A stretch of DNA of 36,053 nucleotides from Aquipseudomonas alcaligenes NBRC 14159. GTDB taxonomy: Bacteria; Pseudomonadota; Gammaproteobacteria; Pseudomonadales; Pseudomonadaceae. The notes under the pieces are model-generated. The model did no database searches, was not told the origin of the DNA, and saw only the letters and a list, made by a program, of their open reading frames with translations. Position 1 is the stretch's first letter. Every line of letters begins with the position of its first letter. Location: assembly GCF_000467105.1 (NCBI RefSeq), contig NZ_BATI01000030.1, forward strand, positions 1 to 36,053, in the 5' to 3' direction. The position numbers and the translations under genes were made by a program. Positions 8,414 through 14,769 of the stretch are shown here, piece after piece.

Positions 8414-9901
8414 CTACTCGCCCGCCTCGTCCAACTGCGGCACACCGGAGGCACGCTCGATCAGCTCGGCCGGCAGGCTCTTGCTGGCGCGGGCGCCGAG
8501 CAGCTTGAGGTTCTCGACCCGGTTGATCAGGTTGCCGCGACCTTCGCACAGTTTGTTGCGCGCCGCGTCGTAGGCCTTGTCGAGCTGCTTGAGGCGGCTG
8601 CCGACTTCGTCCAGGTCGCCGATGAAGGCGACGAACTTGTCGTACAGCTGGCCGGCGCGCTCGGCGATGTCGCGGGCATTCTGGCTCTGCCGCTCCTGGC
8701 GCCACAGGCTGTCGATCACCCGCAGGGTGGCCAGCAGGGTGGTTGGGCTGACGATCACGATGTGCTGCTCGAAGGCTTCCTGGAACAGCCCCGGATCGGC
8801 CTGCAGGGCAGCGGCAAAAGCCGCCTCGATGGGCACGAAGAGCAGCACGAAGTCCAGGCTGTGCAGGCCTTCCAGGCGCTGGTAGTCCTTTACCGAGAGG
8901 CCCTTGAGGTGGCTGCGCAGGCTCAGCACGTGCTGTTTCAGCGCGGCCGCGCGGCCTTCCTCGTCCTCGGCGGCGATCAGCGCCTGGTAGGCGGTCAGGC
9001 TGACCTTGGCATCGACCACCACCTGCTTGTCGCCCGGCAGCTGGATCAGCACGTCCGGCTGGAAGCGCTCGCCGTCGCTGCCCTTGAGGCTGACCTGGGT
9101 CTGGTATTCGCGGCCCTTCTCCAGGCCGGCATGCTCCAGCACCCGTTCCAGCACCAGCTCGCCCCAGTTGCCCTGGGTCTTCTGGCCCTTGAGCGCACGG
9201 GTCAGGTTGGTCGCCTCGTCGCCCAGGCGCTGGTTGAGCTGCTGCAGACGCTCCAGCTCCTTGGCCAGGGAGAAACGCTCGCGCGCCTCGTTCTGGTAGC
9301 TCTCCTCGACGCGCTTCTCGAAGGCCTGGATGCGTTCCTTGAGCGGATCGAGCAGCTGGCCCAGGCGCTGCTGGCTGGTTTCGGCGAAGCGCTGCTCGCG
9401 CTCGTCGAAGATCTTTCCGGCCAGCTCGGCGAACTGCGCGCGCAACTCGTCGCGGGCGCCCTGCAGGTCGGCCAGGCGCTGCTGCTGATGCTCCTGCTGC
9501 TCGCGCAGCTCGGCGGCAAGAGCGGCACGCTGGCTGTCCAGCTGGCGCAGCTGGCTCTCCTTCTGTTCCCGTTCACGGGCCCACTCCTGGGCGGCGGCCT
9601 GCGCGGTCTCGCGTTCGCGCCCAAGCAGCTCGCGCTCGCGGCGCAGCGCCGCCAGCTCGGCCTGCTGCTGGCTGCTCTCCTGCTGCTGCGCGCGCAAATC
9701 ATCCTGCAGACCCTCAAGCTGCACCGACAAGCCCTCCTGGGCCAGGCGCGCCTGGCTCAGGCGCTCTTCCAGCAGCAGGCGCTCGGCGGCATGGCCGGCC
9801 TGGGCACGCTGGAGATTCCAGGCCAGCACGGCCAGCGGTGCGGCACCCAGCAGCAGGCCGAGGAGCAGATTGGTCGGATCGAGAACGAATGCAAAGGGCA
9901 C
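8414..9901 (-). CDS. rmuC: DNA recombination protein RmuC
   Basis: Encodes 495 residues. A hydrophobic N-terminal anchor (about residues 10-28) is followed by a long coiled coil rich in Gln, Glu, Leu and Arg (about 35-190), then the RmuC domain with the hallmark stretches NWGELVLERVLEHAGLEKG, QPDVLIQLPGDKQVVVDAKV and VLLFVPIEAAFAAAL. RmuC limits recombination at inverted repeats and has a restriction-nuclease-like fold. The start codon is GTG; there is no ATG in the first hundred codons and no clear ribosome binding site, so the start is less certain than the identity. It is convergent with the MgtC-like gene. Confidence 0.93.
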   Translation of the reverse strand: MPFAFVLDPTNLLLGLLLGAAPLAVLAWNLQRAQAGHAAERLLLEERLSQARLAQEGLSVQLEGLQDDLRAQQQESSQQQAELAALRRERELLGRERETAQAAAQEWAREREQKESQLRQLDSQRAALAAELREQQEHQQQRLADLQGARDELRAQFAELAGKIFDEREQRFAETSQQRLGQLLDPLKERIQAFEKRVEESYQNEARERFSLAKELERLQQLNQRLGDEATNLTRALKGQKTQGNWGELVLERVLEHAGLEKGREYQTQVSLKGSDGERFQPDVLIQLPGDKQVVVDAKVSLTAYQALIAAEDEEGRAAALKQHVLSLRSHLKGLSVKDYQRLEGLHSLDFVLLFVPIEAAFAAALQADPGLFQEAFEQHIVIVSPTTLLATLRVIDSLWRQERQSQNARDIAERAGQLYDKFVAFIGDLDEVGSRLKQLDKAYDAARNKLCEGRGNLINRVENLKLLGARASKSLPAELIERASGVPQLDEAGE

Positions 9902-9955
9902 GGGACAGACTCGCGGGCGATGGGAAAACTGCCCGGCAGTATACCCGCGCGCGGC

Positions 9956-10369
9956 TCAGGGGTTGAGGCGCTGCAACAGCCGGGCGGCTTCGTGGGAGCC
10001 CTGGGCGGCGGCGGCCTCCAGCCAGTGGCGGGCCTGCAGCGGCTCGCGCTGGCGCGGCTGGCAGTAGTGCCGGCCGAGTTCCAGCTGGGCCCGTAGGTCG
10101 CCGGAACGCGCGGCCTGGCGCAGCAGCTCCAAGCCGATGCGCCGATCGCGGGCGTTGCCACAGTCGCGGCACAGCAACTGGCCCAGACGGCTCTGGGCGA
10201 TGACCACGCCCTGACGTGCCGGCTGCTTGAGCAAACGCCCGGCGAGACGCTTGACGCTGGCGTGATGGCCCAGACGCGGGCGGTCGAGCAGCCAGAGGGC
10301 CAGGCGCAGCGGCAGACGTTTCGGTGGCACGGGTTGCGACGGGCTGACAAACAGGGCGCGAGACTTCAT
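9956..10369 (-). CDS. Small Sel1/TPR-repeat protein
   Basis: Encodes 137 residues from an ATG at 10369; a TTG at 10387 would add six residues, and neither start has a good ribosome binding site. The N-terminal 50 residues are basic (PPKRLPLRLALWLLDRPRLG). The C-terminal part shows Sel1-like helical repeats (RIGLELLRQAARSGDLRAQL and ARHWLEAAAAQGSHEAARLL). Such repeats mediate protein-protein contacts; no partner is evident. It lies 54 nt upstream of rmuC on the same strand and could be co-transcribed. Confidence 0.72.
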   Translation of the reverse strand: MKSRALFVSPSQPVPPKRLPLRLALWLLDRPRLGHHASVKRLAGRLLKQPARQGVVIAQSRLGQLLCRDCGNARDRRIGLELLRQAARSGDLRAQLELGRHYCQPRQREPLQARHWLEAAAAQGSHEAARLLQRLNP

Positions 10370-10472
10370 GTAAGCATTGGCTGACAACGGGGCGCGCCAC
10401 TCTACTCTCTTTTTTTTCCCGGTAAAGACTTGCCAAGCGCGGCGAAAAGCGCTCTAGAACAAAGGCTCTAAA

Positions 10473-10612
10473 ACATCCACAGAAGCTGTGGATAACTCCG
10501 TGGACAACTGGGTGAAAAACCTTCTCAACCCCGAAGAAACGCGGCTCCCGGTCAAACTGGTGATTTTTTCACCAATTAAAAAAATCCTTATTTTTCAATA
10601 AATTAAAAAATA
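10473..10612. other. DnaA-box-like cluster beside an AT-rich tract (gene-free stretch)
   Basis: This is the notable part of the 480-nt gene-free stretch 10388-10867. TGTGGATAA at 10487-10495 matches the 9-mer DnaA box perfectly. ACATCCACA (10473-10481, opposite orientation) and CGTGGACAA (10499-10507) each match 7 of 9. About 55 nt on, 10558-10612 is almost pure A/T, starting with a TGGTGA/TCACCA hairpin. A palindrome TTGTGCACAA lies at 10674-10683. The layout recalls a replication origin or a DnaA-binding locus, but the usual rpmH-dnaA neighbours are absent. Confidence 0.45.
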
Positions 10613-10867
10613 GCCAACGAGAATCAGGGGCTTACGCCGGGTTATGACAGGAAGTTGACAGCCTGCCTCGCGATTGTGCACAACTGCGACGCTCTGCCAC
10701 GGGGCCTGCCCCGTTTCGGAGCGATCGGACCGCGACATCGGGGCGCATCCGCGGGGGATTATCCCGGCTCGGCAGCAGTGCTAGAGTCGCCCGGGCCCGG
10801 TGCTGCGGCACCACATTCAGCTTCCCGCGAGCTCATCGATCCGAGCCCCGGTACAAGGAATCACTCC

Positions 10868-11332
10868 ATGAAACTGCGCACGCTTCTGCTACTGGCCGGT
10901 CTGCTGAGCACACCGCTGCTGGCCCAGGCCCACGAATATAAAGCGGGCAAGATCGAGATCGACCACCCCTGGTCTCGCGAGATGCCGCCCAGCGCGCCCA
11001 ATGCTGCCGCCTTCTTCGTTCTGCACAACCAAAGCGACACAGCCGACCGCCTGGTCTCCGCCAGCAGCCCGCAGGCGCAAAAGACCGAGATCCACGAACA
11101 TGTGCACAAGGACGGTCTAATGAAAATGCAGCAGGTGCAGGGCGTGGATGTACCCGCCGGCGGCGAGGTGAAATTCGTGCCCATGGGCTACCACGTCATG
11201 CTGTTCGGCGTGAAACAGCAGCTGAAGGATGGTGAGCGCTTCCCCATGACTCTGCGCTTCGAGAAAGCCGGAGAAGTCCAGGTCGAAGTCGCCGTACAGA
11301 AGGACGCGCCCGCTGCCGGGCACGCTCACTGA
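10868..11332 (+). CDS. Periplasmic copper chaperone, PCu(A)C family
   Basis: Encodes 154 residues. A signal peptide (MKLRTLLLLAGLLST, cleavage likely after AQA at residue 21) sends it to the periplasm. The copper site fits the family pattern H-X10-M-X21-H-X-M exactly: His76, Met87, His109 and Met111 (in MGYHVM). PCu(A)C proteins hand Cu(I) to the CuA or CuB centre of cytochrome oxidase, or buffer periplasmic copper. AAGGAA precedes the ATG at 10868; longer readings of the frame run into the non-coding region. It stands alone on its strand, its stop directly abutting the RES toxin stop. Confidence 0.92.
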   Translation: MKLRTLLLLAGLLSTPLLAQAHEYKAGKIEIDHPWSREMPPSAPNAAAFFVLHNQSDTADRLVSASSPQAQKTEIHEHVHKDGLMKMQQVQGVDVPAGGEVKFVPMGYHVMLFGVKQQLKDGERFPMTLRFEKAGEVQVEVAVQKDAPAAGHAH

Positions 11333-12085
11333 TCAGGCTGGCTGCGGCAGCACGCCATCCTCGAGATAGAGTTCAAGGGCAAACAGGCGCGGCGGCTCGG
11401 GCGCCTGGGCGTTCTTGAAGGCCACGTAGCCTGCCGTGGTTTCGCATAGCCAGGGCTGCAGGTTGCGCGGCCGCTTCTCGCTGAACGCCGTCGGCGCATA
11501 CAGGGCAACGTTGTTGCCCCCCTGCGGGCAGCGTGCCGAGGGATACTCGAACGCTTCCACCCCCGCTTCGCGCATCGCGCTGCCCAGACTGTGGGTGGCG
11601 CGATAGTCGCTGCGATGGGTCAGCAGCGCGCGATGGCCGTCGAATGGCGGCAGCTGCAGGCGTACCCCGCGCTGCACCTGGTAGCGCGCCTCGAAGGACG
11701 AATGCTCGGAAAGGATGCGCCCGCTCGGCGGCGGCTCGACCATGCCGTACCACAGCACGAAACGATAGAAGGCCGTCTCGGCCATCGCCGTCTCCAGCCG
11801 GCAGGCGGCGTAGAACAGGCTCGGCTCATGGCGCCTACCGAAACGCGAGCCCCAGCGCAGCGGCGGGTAGCGAAACGGCGTGCGCAACAGGTAGTGCAGC
11901 GGCTCGTCACCGGGCGGCAGCGGCGGCTTGCTGCTTTCCAGCAACTGCTCGAGCAGCGCCTGCTCCTCCAGCGTATCCACCAGCTGCAGGGTCGCCACCT
12001 GGCCCTGGTTCTCGACCAGGCGCACCAGGCGGCCGCGCAGGGGAATGATCTGCTCTACGCCGGCACAGGCCTGCCAGATATCCAT
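11333..12085 (-). CDS. RES-domain toxin (NAD+-consuming toxin of a RES-Xre module)
   Basis: Encodes 250 residues from the ATG at 12085; a TTG at 12154 would add 23 residues, and neither has a strong ribosome binding site. The RES domain is seen in LRWGSRFGRRHEPSLFYAA followed by ETAMAETAFYRFV, plus a C-terminal GGNNVALYAPTAF. RES toxins deplete NAD+ in the cell; well-studied small ones are about 150 residues, so this is a longer type with an N-terminal extension (QVATLQLVDTLEEQALLEQL). It lies downstream of the Xre antitoxin gene, the usual order for RES-Xre pairs. Function is inferred from the family and partner. Confidence 0.85.
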   Translation of the reverse strand: MDIWQACAGVEQIIPLRGRLVRLVENQGQVATLQLVDTLEEQALLEQLLESSKPPLPPGDEPLHYLLRTPFRYPPLRWGSRFGRRHEPSLFYAACRLETAMAETAFYRFVLWYGMVEPPPSGRILSEHSSFEARYQVQRGVRLQLPPFDGHRALLTHRSDYRATHSLGSAMREAGVEAFEYPSARCPQGGNNVALYAPTAFSEKRPRNLQPWLCETTAGYVAFKNAQAPEPPRLFALELYLEDGVLPQPA

Positions 12086-12178
12086 ATCGGGAACTCGCTT
12101 AGCCTCGCTGCGGGAGGCGTCGGGAATAAGAGTCGGAAGCCATTCAGCGCGCAACCGCCGGGGACATGAGTGAGGCCC

Positions 12179-12550
12179 TCAGACCTTGCCGCGGATGGCG
12201 TCCAGGTACTCGACCACCCGCACCAGCCCCTGTACCTGCCCCATCTGCTGCAAAGGCACGCCGGCCAGATGGCGGTTCTCGGTGCGCAGGAAATGTCGCA
12301 TGTCCTGCAGATTGCCGCCGAACAGGGCGAACAGGGCGCGATAGGCGCGGATCAGCAGCAAGGCCAGCTCACCGGTCTTGCTCTCCGGACGCAGGCCGCC
12401 ACTGTCGCTCCAGCGACTGATGGCGGAACGGTTGACGCCGACTATCGCCGCCAGCTCCTGCTGGGTCAGGCCCAGCTGCTCACGGCTGTTGAGCAGGGCC
12501 TTGAGCAGGACGGAGCCGGCATCGACACCTGGCTTGCTGAGTGCGCTCAT
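12179..12550 (-). CDS. Xre-type antitoxin with MbcA/ParS-like C-terminal domain
   Basis: Encodes 123 residues from an ATG at 12550 with a GAGG site upstream; an upstream ATG at 12583 lies inside the operator and is less likely. The N-terminal half has a helix-turn-helix, LGLTQQELAAIVGVNRSAIS followed by RW. The C-terminal half (ALLLIRAYRALFALFGGN, then LQQMGQVQGLVRVVEYLDAI) is the toxin-binding domain known as MbcA/ParS/DUF2384. It should neutralise the RES toxin and repress its own promoter. The antitoxin precedes the toxin by 93 nt. Confidence 0.87.
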   Translation of the reverse strand: MSALSKPGVDAGSVLLKALLNSREQLGLTQQELAAIVGVNRSAISRWSDSGGLRPESKTGELALLLIRAYRALFALFGGNLQDMRHFLRTENRHLAGVPLQQMGQVQGLVRVVEYLDAIRGKV

Positions 12551-12563
12551 GATTGCCTCGCGA

Positions 12564-12606
12564 TGTCTGTTTGCAACAAACATAGCAAATTATCAGCAAA
12601 CAGACA
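12564..12606. promoter_or_regulatory. Operator of the RES-Xre operon
   Basis: A perfect 11-bp inverted repeat, TGTCTGTTTGC (12564-12574) and GCAAACAGACA (12596-12606), has half-sites 32 bp apart centre to centre, about three helical turns. A third related half-site, CAACAAACA, lies at 12574-12582. The AT-rich spacer would hold the promoter. Placement directly before the Xre start points to autorepression. Confidence 0.7.
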
Positions 12607-12624
12607 GCACAAAGATGATCACGG

Positions 12625-12651
12625 AAAAGCCCCCAAGCCGCCTCAGGGGGC
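12625..12651 (-). terminator. Intrinsic terminator of the 73-residue ORF
   Basis: On the minus strand a 6-bp GC stem (GCGGGC-free, strictly GCCCCC at 12646-12651 complement pairing with 12629-12634) is followed at once by TTTT (12628-12625). The stop codon of the small gene at 12643-12864 sits in the loop. This separates that gene from the toxin-antitoxin operon downstream. Confidence 0.65.
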
Positions 12652-12864
12652 GCGCTGGGCTGCCGTCTCCAGGGCCTCCAGCAGCCGGTTGATCTGCAGG
12701 GAATTGTTCACCACCTGCTCCAGGTGCCCCTGCAGCGCCTGGGGCACGGTTGCCAGTCCGTTTTGCTGAAACCAGCGGGAGATCAGCTGCACCGACTCGG
12801 CCAGGGCGACCTGATTGCGGTGGGTCAGCAGTACAGCAGTCAGCAGGGCGTCCTGATCCGTCAT
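12643..12864 (-). CDS. Small hypothetical protein, 73 residues
   Basis: I do not recognise this protein. It reads MTDQDALLTAVLLTHRNQVA at the start and is predicted to be mostly helical, with LEQVVNNSLQINRLLEALET near the C terminus. It has no cysteine, no signal peptide and no membrane segment. Only a weak AGAG ribosome site precedes the ATG. A terminator begins at its stop codon and a hairpin lies just upstream, which supports a separate, real transcript. It is divergent from the iron-uptake operon and shares the intergenic Fur box, so iron control is possible. Confidence 0.55.
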   Translation of the reverse strand: MTDQDALLTAVLLTHRNQVALAESVQLISRWFQQNGLATVPQALQGHLEQVVNNSLQINRLLEALETAAQRAP

Positions 12865-12879
12865 GGGGCGAACTCTGGG

Positions 12880-12910
12880 GCGATGGGTTGTCGGCAACAT
12901 CGCCCATCGC
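12880..12910. other. Nested hairpin in the leader of the 73-residue ORF
   Basis: GCGATGGG (12880-12887) pairs perfectly with CCCATCGC (12903-12910); inside, GTTG-TCGG-CAAC (12887-12898) forms a second small hairpin. It lies 16 nt upstream of the small minus-strand ORF. Roles as a leader structure or as an operator are both possible. Confidence 0.4.
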
Positions 12911-12959
12911 GCCCTGCAAGGCCATACCTCCGTCTGGGTATCACCGATGCCTCGATAAA

Positions 12960-12978
12960 ATTGACGAGAATCATTATT
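12960..12978 (+). promoter_or_regulatory. Probable Fur box
   Basis: ATTGACGAGAATCATTATT matches the 19-bp Fur consensus GATAATGATAATCATTATC at 13 positions, with the right half AATCATTAT intact. It lies 59-77 nt before the first gene of the ferrous iron uptake operon, so iron repression is the likely function. Confidence 0.65.
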
Positions 12979-13036
12979 GATTAGTTTAAGACTTCCTAAG
13001 CTGCGGCCAACATTCCCCGCTAAGGAAGAACGCAGC

Positions 13037-13573
13037 ATGAAGCCCCTGTCCCTGCTCCCCCTCGCCGCCCTGTTCGCCATCCCTCTCGCCTCGGCCCGCG
13101 AATACCCCATCGGCGAACCCCAGCAGTGCGCCGGCATGGAGGTCGGTGCGGTGTACCTGCAGCCGATCGAGATGGACCCGCCCGGCATGATGCGCCCGGC
13201 CGCCGAGTCCGACGTGCACATGGAGGCGGACATCAGCGCCCTGGAGAACAATCGCCACGGCTTCCAGGAAGGCAGCTTCGTGCCCTATCTGTTGATCACC
13301 TACCGTCTGCAACGGGTGGGCAGCGACAAGACCATCCAGGGCGACTTCCACGCCATGGTCGCCAGCGACGGCCCGCACTATGGCGACAACGTCAAGCTGG
13401 ACGGTCCCGGTCAGTACCAACTGACCTACCGCGTGGCGCCACCCGGCGGCCATCACCAGCACGCCTTCGGCCGCCACACCGACAAGGAGACCGGCGTGGC
13501 CGCCTGGTTCGAGCCCTGCGAACTGACCTACAGCTTCACCTACGCCGGCATCGGCAAGAAAGGCGGCTACTGA
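13037..13573 (+). CDS. ftrA: P19/Tp34-type periplasmic iron-binding protein (FtrA-like)
   Basis: Encodes 178 residues with a signal peptide (MKPLSLLPLAALFAIPLASA, then REYPIGEPQQC). It is of the P19 family, periplasmic proteins that bind iron with the help of copper in ferrous/ferric uptake systems. Family marks are CAGMEVGAVYLQPIEMDPPG, HMEADISA, MVASDGPHYGDNV and the His-rich GGHHQHAFGRHTD. TAAGGAAG precedes the ATG. It is the first gene of a four-gene operon whose order (P19, cupredoxin, FTR1, polyferredoxin) equals the FtrABCD system of Bordetella and Brucella. A Fur box lies upstream. Confidence 0.88.
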   Translation: MKPLSLLPLAALFAIPLASAREYPIGEPQQCAGMEVGAVYLQPIEMDPPGMMRPAAESDVHMEADISALENNRHGFQEGSFVPYLLITYRLQRVGSDKTIQGDFHAMVASDGPHYGDNVKLDGPGQYQLTYRVAPPGGHHQHAFGRHTDKETGVAAWFEPCELTYSFTYAGIGKKGGY

Positions 13574-13605
13574 CGCCGCCGACGCGCCCTCGCAGGAGAC
13601 CTAGC

Positions 13606-13926
13606 ATGAGAACCCTCCCCGCCCTCCTCCTCGCGCTGGCCTTGCCGGCGGCGGGAGCGCCGCTGCCCAGCTACCAACTGGAGATTCGCGACGGCCACTT
13701 CACCCCGCCCAGCCTGCTGGTGCCCGCCGGCCAGCGCTTCAAGGTCATCGTGCACAACCGTGGCCAGGGACCGGTGGAGTTCGAGAGCCTGCCCCTGCGG
13801 GTGGAAAAGGTGCTCGGCCCTGGCGTCAGCTCCTTCGTGGTGATCCACCCGCTCAAGCCGGGGCGCTATGACTTCTTCGACGAATTCCACCTCGATCTGC
13901 CCGGCGGCTTCATCGAGGCGCAGTAA
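13606..13926 (+). CDS. ftrB: Periplasmic cupredoxin-domain protein (FtrB-like)
   Basis: Encodes 106 residues, with a signal peptide (MRTLPALLLALALPAAGA) and a single cupredoxin-type beta domain (FTPPSLLVPAGQRFKVIVHN, then HPLKPGRYDFFDEFH). Cysteine is absent, so it cannot be a classical type 1 blue copper protein. In FtrABCD systems this component is thought to oxidise Fe(II) before import by the FTR1 permease. A GGAGACC ribosome site precedes the ATG. It sits 32 nt after ftrA and 9 nt before the permease gene. Confidence 0.82.
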   Translation: MRTLPALLLALALPAAGAPLPSYQLEIRDGHFTPPSLLVPAGQRFKVIVHNRGQGPVEFESLPLRVEKVLGPGVSSFVVIHPLKPGRYDFFDEFHLDLPGGFIEAQ

Positions 13927-13935
13927 GGAACAGGT

Positions 13936-14769
13936 ATGGAACAGGCTCTTCTGATCGTCTGGCGCGAGAGCGTCGAGGCCCTGCTGGTCATCGGCTTGCT
14001 ATATGCCTGGCTGAGTCGCCAGCCGCAGCGGCGCCAGCACCTGCGTCTGCTCTGGGTCGGCGTGGCCGGGGGCGCGGCGCTGGCCGGGCTGCTGGCAACC
14101 CTGATGCTGCTCGCCGGCAGCTGGATGAGCGGCCCGGCCGGCGAGTGGTTCCAGGCGGCCATGAGTGCCCTGGCCAGCCTGCTGGTGCTGCAGATGGTGG
14201 TGTGGATGGCGCGCAACGGCCGCCAGCTGCGCCATGACCTGGAAAGCCGTGCCGAGCAGGCCGTGAGCCAGGGCCGGCATGCCGCCCTGGCGCTGCTGGC
14301 GGCACTGGCCGTGGCCCGCGAAGGCAGCGAGATCGCCCTCTTCCTCTACGGTGCGAGCGGCTCTGCCAGTGCCTCGCAGATGCTTGGCGGTGCCCTGCTC
14401 GGCGGGCTGCTCGGCGCGGCCAGCTTCGCCCTGCTGCAGGCCGGCAGCCGCCTGCTCGACTGGCGGCGCTTCTTCGCCATCAGCGAGACCCTGTTGCTCC
14501 TGCTCGGCGGCGCCATGCTGATGAACGCCCTGGACCGTGCCAGCGGCCAGCTGATGGGCATGGACCTGCCCGAGCAGCTGTATGCCTGGCTGGGCGACCC
14601 GCTGTGGGACAGCTCGGCCTGGCTCGACGATGGCTCGCGCCTGGGCGGGCTGATTGCCGGCCTGACCGGCTACCGGGCCATGCCGTCGGCCGTAGCCGCG
14701 CTGCTGCTGGCCGGCTTCTGGCTGCTGGCCTGGTTCTGGCGGCGCGCACCGCGGCAGCGCGTGGCATGA
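13936..14769 (+). CDS. ftrC: FTR1-family iron permease (FtrC-like)
   Basis: Encodes 277 residues with about seven membrane segments. Both iron-binding REXXE motifs of the FTR1 family are present: RESVE at residues 10-14 in the first helix and REGSE at 128-132 in the fourth. FTR1 permeases move iron across the membrane linked to its oxidation. AAGGA precedes the ATG. The stop overlaps the next start (ATGA), indicating translational coupling with the polyferredoxin gene. Confidence 0.92.
   Translation: MEQALLIVWRESVEALLVIGLLYAWLSRQPQRRQHLRLLWVGVAGGAALAGLLATLMLLAGSWMSGPAGEWFQAAMSALASLLVLQMVVWMARNGRQLRHDLESRAEQAVSQGRHAALALLAALAVAREGSEIALFLYGASGSASASQMLGGALLGGLLGAASFALLQAGSRLLDWRRFFAISETLLLLLGGAMLMNALDRASGQLMGMDLPEQLYAWLGDPLWDSSAWLDDGSRLGGLIAGLTGYRAMPSAVAALLLAGFWLLAWFWRRAPRQRVA

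Noticed and set aside
10388..10867. The main chromosomal origin oriC
   Set aside because: Too few good DnaA boxes and no rpmH, dnaA or dnaN nearby. Kept only as a DnaA-box-like cluster.
10655..10867. N-terminal extension of the copper chaperone frame
   Set aside because: The extension is before the signal peptide, which must be at the N terminus, and AAGGAA precedes the later ATG.
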